DNA of 24,954 nt, taken from an uncultured Candidatus Saccharibacteria bacterium (GTDB taxonomy: Bacteria > Patescibacteriota > Saccharimonadia > Saccharimonadales > Saccharimonadaceae). This document shows, piece by piece, positions 21,033 through 24,954 of this stretch. Below the pieces are notes generated by a model. The model was not told the origin of the DNA, searched no databases, and saw only the letters and a list, made by a program, of their open reading frames with translations. The translations under genes were made by a program, and so were the position numbers. Within the stretch, counting starts at the first letter, position 1, and each line of letters begins with the position of its first letter. The DNA is taken from contig CARBES010000014.1 of NCBI GenBank assembly GCA_948944455.1, positions 1-24,954 on the forward strand, given 5' to 3'.

Positions 21033-22421
21033 ATGGATAAAGAATCCGCGACGCCGGGCGCTGAACCGCCGGTGCAAGATACTAATAATACTAATGGCGT
21101 AGCGCCAGAGCCAGCGGTTGCCAATATTCAGGAAGACACTGTCATAGTCGAAGCGACGCCAGTCGTAATGTCGACCCCCGAACCAGCTCCAGCTGCGGAT
21201 GTTGCATCGGTCCAGTCGGATAATACAGTACTAATTAAGCCGCCCAAAAAGAAGTTCTCGCTGGCAGCAATTATCGGTTTTGTTGTTTTTGGTCTTTTGC
21301 TGGTTGGTGGTATTGGTTTTGCAATTTGGTATTTTGTAGTTTATCAAAACCCACAGAATATTGCATTTGACGCGATTAATAATTTTTTCTCGGCTGAACA
21401 CGTCCAGATGGATGGCGGCTTTACGGTCACGATTGACGATGAAGATAATGATACGGCATTTGCTTATAATATTAGATTTAAGAATGAGTCGAAAACTCTG
21501 CCAAATGCTACCACAGCAACGCTTACGATGAGCGAAGTTGACGATGAAGGAAATATTGTTGATGGTCACGAGGTAAGCTTGGATATCGGTGCGGCGGTCA
21601 TGAGCGACGGTGTTATCTATTTCCAGGTCGCTAAACTTGCCGAAGCACTTGATTCGGTCGTTACTGACGAATCCTTCTCGAAATCGGAAATTGGTCAGGC
21701 GGTTTATGACATCGTTGAACTAGTCGACAACGAATGGTGGAAGATTTCAATTCCGGAAATTATCGATGAACTAGGCATGGGTAGCTCTGGTAAGCCTATC
21801 AAAGATCTCTATTCCTGTATTATTTCTGCGGCCAAGTCTGACTATATGAACGAGTATGCTGATTTCTACCGTACGAACCAGTTTGTTAGTATCACGAAGA
21901 ATGCGGAGCTTAGTAAGACTATTGGCTCGGGGCACACATATTACGACATCACGTTCGATTACGACCGCTTGGCTGGGTTTTTGAATGAGTTGCCACACTC
22001 GAAATATAGCACTGAAGTTACGGCGTGTTATAACACCTATGCTGAAGCGACCGGTGGCGAGAAGGTCTCGGCGGATGATGCTGATAAGATTACTGCGGCC
22101 AACCTCAAAGAGGGAATGCCGGAAGATCTTGAAATTTACTTCCAGGTTTCTGATTTTGAACATAAACTCGAAACAGTCGCCTTCAACATGCCTAAGAGCG
22201 AGGATGGGTATTCACTCACGGGTGCGATCGGGTTTATCTATGAGGCTGGCGAAGTTTCCGCACCGGACAATTACCGTTCAATTAGTGAATTGATTGAGGA
22301 CGCGATTGAGATTATTACCCCGCTCTTTATGGTGGAAGATGGTCGTGGTAACTATTATTACTATGACAACGAAGGCGATTTGTGGGAATACGATTCCGCT
22401 TTTGATTCAATTGGTGTATAA
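21033..22421 (+). CDS. Single-pass membrane protein with large extracytoplasmic domain, function unknown
   Basis: The ATG at 21033 (462 residues) is chosen because AAGGAGGG lies just upstream; the frame is open from 20985 but that start precedes the -10 box. Layout: an acidic, Pro/Ala/Val-rich cytosolic region (1-70), a basic KPPKKK stop-transfer flank, one membrane helix (about 76-102, AAIIGFVVFGLLLVGGIGFAIWYFVV), and about 350 residues outside, mostly beta-rich with aromatic and acidic residues. It ends in GRGNYYYYDNEGDLWEYD. No recognised family or catalytic motif. The TAA stop lies inside the -10 box of the FtsA-like gene 10 nt before that gene's start, so the two are neighbours in expression and may act together at the envelope. 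Confidence 0.8.
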   Translation: MDKESATPGAEPPVQDTNNTNGVAPEPAVANIQEDTVIVEATPVVMSTPEPAPAADVASVQSDNTVLIKPPKKKFSLAAIIGFVVFGLLLVGGIGFAIWYFVVYQNPQNIAFDAINNFFSAEHVQMDGGFTVTIDDEDNDTAFAYNIRFKNESKTLPNATTATLTMSEVDDEGNIVDGHEVSLDIGAAVMSDGVIYFQVAKLAEALDSVVTDESFSKSEIGQAVYDIVELVDNEWWKISIPEIIDELGMGSSGKPIKDLYSCIISAAKSDYMNEYADFYRTNQFVSITKNAELSKTIGSGHTYYDITFDYDRLAGFLNELPHSKYSTEVTACYNTYAEATGGEKVSADDADKITAANLKEGMPEDLEIYFQVSDFEHKLETVAFNMPKSEDGYSLTGAIGFIYEAGEVSAPDNYRSISELIEDAIEIITPLFMVEDGRGNYYYYDNEGDLWEYDSAFDSIGV

Positions 22422-22430
22422 TGTAGGTAT
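22417..22430 (+). promoter_or_regulatory. -10 box overlapping the upstream stop codon: near-leaderless promoter of the FtsA-like gene
   Basis: TATAAT (22417-22422) contains the TAA stop of the previous gene. The ATG at 22431 follows 8 nt later, which would leave a leader of about 2 nt. An in-frame ATG at 22434 is an alternative. Confidence 0.5.
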
Positions 22431-23789
22431 ATGATGGGCTTCCTTAGTGCAATGCGATCAACTAAAGCAAAGGTTCAGGCGGCTACCAAGTCTGCCAAAG
22501 TTTCTGATGCTAGCGAGAAGCCCAATCCTGCTGATAGTGATTTCTTACCAACAAAGCCGGCTGATGATACGATTCTCGCGCTCGACATTGGTACCGAAAA
22601 TGTCAAAGCCTTGATTGCACGGCAAAATAAGTCCGGTGGACTCGATATTATAGGTGTCGGTAAGGCACATCAGGACGCTAGCAATATGTTTGCTGGAGCC
22701 ATTGCTGATATTCCGGGTGTTGTTAGCGTTTGCGAGAAAGCACTGAGTCAAGCCGAGAAAGTTGCGGGAACGACTGCAAAACTTACGGTAGTAGGTATCG
22801 CTGGCGAACTGATCAAGGGCAACACTTCTACGGTGCGCTATAAACGCAAGAGTGGCAATAAGCCCCTTACTGAACAAGAGATGGCGCTAATCATCAAGCG
22901 TGTACAAGACCGCGCTGGCGAGCAAGCACGTAAGGAAATTGCCGATGAGACGAATAACCCAAATGTTGAAGTGCGTCTGATAAATTCAGCCATTGTAAGC
23001 ATCAGTATTGACGGTTATAAGATAAGCAACCCGATCGGCTTCAAGGGCACTGATATCGTAATCCAGTTCTATACGGCCTTTGCGCCATTAGTGCATATTT
23101 CTGCGATCGAGAAAGTTTGTGCCGAGTTGAGTCTTGATCTTTTGGCGGTGGCGGTAGAACCATTCGCGGTTTGTCGAGCTTGCCTAGGGAATGACTTAGA
23201 TAATAGTTTCTCTGGTATTGTGATGGACATCGGTGGCGGGACGACCGATATTGCTGTGGTGGACGACGGCGGTGTTGAAGGAACGAAGATGTTTGGGATC
23301 GGCGGGCGTAGCTTTACGCATCAAATCGCTGAGGCACTCGACGTAGACTTCGACACGGCCGAGAAATATAAGCTCGCTATCAATAATCCGACCAAGGTTC
23401 CGGCCGATATGCGTGACAAAATGATGCTAGCGATCCAACGCAACTTGGCGGTTTGGTTATCGGGGGTGCAGATTACGCTTGAGGAGTTTAAGTTAACCGA
23501 AATGTTGCCGAATAAGATTTTGCTTTGTGGTGGCGGTGCGGGTCTGAGTGAGCTTCAAGAAGTTCTTAGTACGACCGACTGGTTTAAAGAATTGCCGTTT
23601 GCACGACGACCAGTGATTCATCTTGTGGACTCAGCAGATATCCCAGGCATTAAAAATAGTACTATGAGTACACTTGACCATTCTTTCATTACGGCGCTTG
23701 GGCTACTTCGGGTGGCGCTCGACACCTTGGCTGGCTCTCCGGACGAAGGAGGTATTCGAGCGAAATTTGCGAAGCTATTACAGAATTAG
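22431..23789 (+). CDS. FtsA-like ASKHA ATPase (FtsA/PilM superfamily)
   Basis: FtsA-type proteins are actin-fold ATPases that tether FtsZ or type IV pilus parts to the membrane. The 452-residue protein has a low-complexity N-terminus (about 1-45), phosphate-1 loop ALDIGTENVKALI (D52), an SHS2-like insertion (LTVVGIAGELIKGNTSTV... through residue about 180), phosphate-2 loop MDIGGGTTDIAVV (D266) followed by FGIGGRSFTHQIAEAL, and the adenosine segment LLCGGGAGLSELQEVL. The order and the SHS2-like part favour FtsA, but the usual C-terminal amphipathic helix is not obvious. PilM is the alternative; no pilus genes are seen in the window. The gene is followed by a bidirectional terminator. Confidence 0.85.
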   Translation: MMGFLSAMRSTKAKVQAATKSAKVSDASEKPNPADSDFLPTKPADDTILALDIGTENVKALIARQNKSGGLDIIGVGKAHQDASNMFAGAIADIPGVVSVCEKALSQAEKVAGTTAKLTVVGIAGELIKGNTSTVRYKRKSGNKPLTEQEMALIIKRVQDRAGEQARKEIADETNNPNVEVRLINSAIVSISIDGYKISNPIGFKGTDIVIQFYTAFAPLVHISAIEKVCAELSLDLLAVAVEPFAVCRACLGNDLDNSFSGIVMDIGGGTTDIAVVDDGGVEGTKMFGIGGRSFTHQIAEALDVDFDTAEKYKLAINNPTKVPADMRDKMMLAIQRNLAVWLSGVQITLEEFKLTEMLPNKILLCGGGAGLSELQEVLSTTDWFKELPFARRPVIHLVDSADIPGIKNSTMSTLDHSFITALGLLRVALDTLAGSPDEGGIRAKFAKLLQN

Positions 23790-23807
23790 TTAAGTACGAG
23801 GATAAAA

Positions 23808-23838
23808 ATAACTCCCCGCCAATACGATGGGGAGTTTT
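23808..23838. terminator. Bidirectional terminator
   Basis: The 8-bp stem AACTCCCC / GGGGAGTT has TTTT on the plus side and TTATTTTT on the minus side, lying between the convergent FtsA-like gene and the interrupted minus-strand gene. Confidence 0.88.
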
Positions 23839-23846
23839 ATTGATGG

Positions 23847-24146
23847 TTATGAATTTGGATCGGACTCCGCTGAACTAGCAGCTTCGGGTTCGACATTCTG
23901 CAGCGCCCTATACAGCTCGACATCGTGTTTAAAGCATTTTCGCATTAGTTCAACATCTTGCGGCAAAGCGAACCGAATCCGGTGGTTTTGCCCGCTGTGA
24001 TAGGGCGGCTTGAGCAAGACAGGGCTCATGATGCTACAATGTTTTAGCCTGGCGCAGCGGAAGTAACACACGGTATGGTGACCGAAGGTTTCGATACTGC
24101 CACCAGCCGCCTTGGCTTCGTCGTGCAGAGTTCGAACAAAGTCGGC
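23847..24146 (-). pseudogene. Downstream part of the 24147 gene, beyond an in-frame TGA
   Basis: This frame continues the 24147-24539 frame directly after its TGA (24149-24147) and stays open for 99 codons to a stop at 23847. No ATG or ribosome-binding site lies in the first 24 codons; the GTG at 24071 is only a formal start. The residues read ADFVRTLHDEAKAAGGSIET, then HTVCYFRCARLKHC, and look like normal coding sequence (DVELMRKCFKHDVELYRALQ near the end). A TGG to TGA change would explain it, giving ES-W-ADFVRTL. Expression would need readthrough. I treat it as the broken 3' half of one gene. Confidence 0.6.
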
Positions 24147-24539
24147 TCAGGATTCGCCGTCCATAGCCTTCAGGTCGCCCTGCGACACTATGCTGGACTG
24201 GAACGTCGCACGCAGTCGGTTGACTTCTTCGCGTAAAGTCTGGATCTGTGCCTCAAACGTTGGTTGATTTGCCTGTTGCAGCTTACTGAAGAACTCTAAG
24301 GCTTTGCTGAGACCTCTAATCTCGGAATCGCAGTCGAAGTCGAATGCGGCGCTCAGGACTTCTCCGCTACGCAGCATTAATTCGCCGTCCTCTTCGCTCA
24401 GTAAAATCTCAATACCTAACTGTTGAGCTGCGCCATAGGCGTAGATCGCAGCCGCGCGCGAGTCCACGTCTGCTACGACCTCATCTAGTTCCAGCCAACT
24501 TGTTGTCTCCTCGAAGTCGATGTTACTACTAATGTTCAT
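24147..24539 (-). CDS. Orphan acidic coiled-coil protein, probably the 5' half of an interrupted gene
   Basis: 130 residues with no recognised family. The N-terminal part is acidic (FEETTSWLELDEVVADVDSR), the middle mixed, and residues about 80-115 form a helical, heptad-like stretch (KALEFFSKLQQANQPTFEAQ, then TLREEVNRLRATFQ). GAGGAGGT lies about 6 nt before the ATG at 24539 and is partly buried in a leader hairpin (24549-24600). A TTGACA promoter sits at 24652-24679. The frame ends at TGA but continues open in the same frame for another 99 codons, so the full product was probably about 230 residues. Real gene; function unknown. Confidence 0.7.
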   Translation of the reverse strand: MNISSNIDFEETTSWLELDEVVADVDSRAAAIYAYGAAQQLGIEILLSEEDGELMLRSGEVLSAAFDFDCDSEIRGLSKALEFFSKLQQANQPTFEAQIQTLREEVNRLRATFQSSIVSQGDLKAMDGES

Positions 24540-24548
24540 AAGCTTACC

Positions 24549-24600
24549 TCCTCAATAGTTTAGGAATATCTCGTCGGAATACTCCTGTTCCTATTGAGGA
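24549..24600 (-). promoter_or_regulatory. Leader hairpin that buries part of the ribosome-binding site
   Basis: A perfect 10-bp stem, 24549-24558 against 24591-24600 (CCTCAATAG / CTATTGAGG plus one A-T pair), with an inner stem AGGA..TA / TA..TCCT. The Shine-Dalgarno sequence GAGGAGGT (24553-24546) has five of its bases in the stem, so folding would limit translation. Confidence 0.6.
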
Positions 24601-24651
24601 AGTTTCATAACCATCATAAAGTGCTAAACGAATAAAATACGCTCGCCTATA

Positions 24652-24679
24652 ATGATAGCATAATATTGTATTTTGTCAA
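24652..24679 (-). promoter_or_regulatory. Promoter of the 24147 gene
   Basis: On the minus strand: TTGACA (24679-24674), 16 bp ending TATGC, TATCAT (24657-24652). Confidence 0.75.
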
Positions 24680-24708
24680 TAAACGCCCATATAATGATAC
24701 GAATAATC

Positions 24709-24735
24709 TTGCTTTTGTTAAAAACGTGCTATAAT
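24709..24735 (+). promoter_or_regulatory. Promoter of the structured RNA candidate
   Basis: Extended -10 TGC-TATAAT (24730-24735) with a weaker TTGCTT (24709-24714, spacer 15). The -10 box ends 4 nt before the first base of the long stem. Confidence 0.65.
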
Positions 24736-24739
24736 GAAA

Positions 24740-24873
24740 GTGTTCGTACAATTTATTAAATATGATGACCAGATTTTTTATCTGCTCATTGCAGTATCCT
24801 AGATGTTAAACGGCACCGTAGGGCGCAAGTTGTCTAGGAACTGTAATGGTCATTAGATAAATTGTACGAACAC
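24740..24873 (+). ncRNA. Structured small RNA candidate of about 134 nt (6S-like shape, identity unproven)
   Basis: One long imperfect hairpin with little coding potential. The closing stem is 17 perfect pairs: 24740-24756 with 24857-24873. Then ATGACCA (24765-24771) pairs with TGGTCAT (24847-24853). A 16-nt bulge lies only on the 5' side (24772-24787). Above it ATT/AAT, CAGT/ACTG (24792-24795/24840-24843) and CCTAG/CTAGG (24798-24802/24834-24838) close a 31-nt apical loop. A promoter ends just before it and a terminator follows. A rod closed by its own ends with a large one-sided bulge recalls 6S RNA; it could also be a leader or attenuator of a gene outside the window. SRP RNA is unlikely because its conserved GGAAG apical motif is absent. 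Confidence 0.55.
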
Positions 24874-24892
24874 CCCTTGCGGTGTCGTTTTT
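24870..24892 (+). terminator. Terminator of the structured RNA, overlapping its closing stem
   Basis: ACACC (24870-24874) and GGTGT (24881-24885) with a T5 run. The first four bases also belong to the 3' arm of the 17-bp stem, so the two hairpins compete at their edges. After it, 24911-24929 holds another small hairpin (GAGGGC-GTTA-GCCCTT) and no gene that can be supported before the window ends. Confidence 0.7.
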
Positions 24893-24954
24893 GTTTATAT
24901 GGCTTTTATATGAGGGCGTTAGCCCTTCATAGAAAAGACAGACAATATAAGACG

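Noticed and set aside
2..24539. Reassigned UGA codon, suggested by the interrupted gene at 24147.
   Set aside because: The hydrolase, the Mur-like ligase and the 1196 gene end at TGA in proper context with overlapping next genes or terminators, and EF-Tu, DnaE and enolase contain no internal TGA, so UGA is a stop here.
24740..24873. SRP RNA or tmRNA.
   Set aside because: The conserved apical GGAAG-type motif of SRP RNA and the alanyl acceptor with a tag-reading frame of tmRNA are absent.
24910..24954. A start codon at 24910 opening a frame to the window edge.
   Set aside because: Only 15 codons are visible, with no ribosome-binding site, and the ATG lies at the edge of a small hairpin; it cannot be supported.

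Overview
This window looks like a bacterial chromosome segment from the candidate phyla radiation (Patescibacteria), most probably Candidatus Saccharibacteria (TM7). That is an inference from gene content and protein sequence, not a search. The support is an EF-Tu with HVDMPGHADY and NKMD in place of the common HVDCPGHADY and NKCD, small tightly packed genes, many orphan proteins, twin FemAB-like transferases, Ala/Lys-rich tails, and fragments of lectin-like FISUMP domains. TGA is used as an ordinary stop codon, which argues against the UGA=Gly lineages (Gracilibacteria, Absconditabacteria).

Layout. Positions 1-1030 hold the 3' part of tuf. Positions 1100-4075 hold two orphan genes and a GH3 beta-N-acetylhexosaminidase, which lie between tuf and rpsJ (4236-4562). 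Positions 4621-9146 are one tightly overlapping envelope operon: a Mur-ligase-like protein, an alpha/beta hydrolase, a DegT-type aminotransferase and a FemAB-like transferase. A minus-strand gene for a repetitive beta-rich adhesin-like protein (9204-10083, apparently frameshifted at an A8 tract) separates this operon from a second FemAB paralogue (10359-11432). Next come a small coiled-coil gene (-), an HdeD/DUF308 membrane protein, a GalU-type nucleotidyltransferase with a small membrane coiled-coil protein, and a membrane-anchored JAMM/MPN-like protein (-). Housekeeping genes follow: dnaE (15789-19553), eno (-), a single-pass membrane protein and an FtsA-like ATPase. The right end has an orphan gene (-) interrupted by one in-frame TGA, then a strongly promoted, highly base-paired RNA candidate.

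The most unusual part is the 0.9-kb non-coding block at 14866-15788. Its centre carries two promoterless, start-less C-terminal FISUMP-domain fragments arranged head to head. Both begin at a shared V-R-S-G segment (13/14-bp inverted repeat) and both end in L-R-C-L-A-I plus a conserved 3' flank (inverted repeat of about 55 bp), with different sequence between. The block is bounded by two palindromic elements, and a 13-17-bp repeat (TTATCTTTTCCTTATT) occurs four times in alternating orientation. This looks like a silent or invertible cassette for surface-protein variation, though a decayed inverted duplication is also possible.

Two promoter styles stand out. The orphan and accessory genes, and rpsJ, mostly have near-consensus promoters (TTGACA/T, spacer 16 or 17, often TGC before TATAAT/TACAAT) followed by a leader and ribosome-binding site. 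The genes for the GH3 enzyme, Mur-like ligase, DnaE, enolase and FtsA-like protein have a TATAAT-type -10 box only 6 (once 8) nt before the ATG and no clear -35, which predicts leaderless or nearly leaderless mRNAs.
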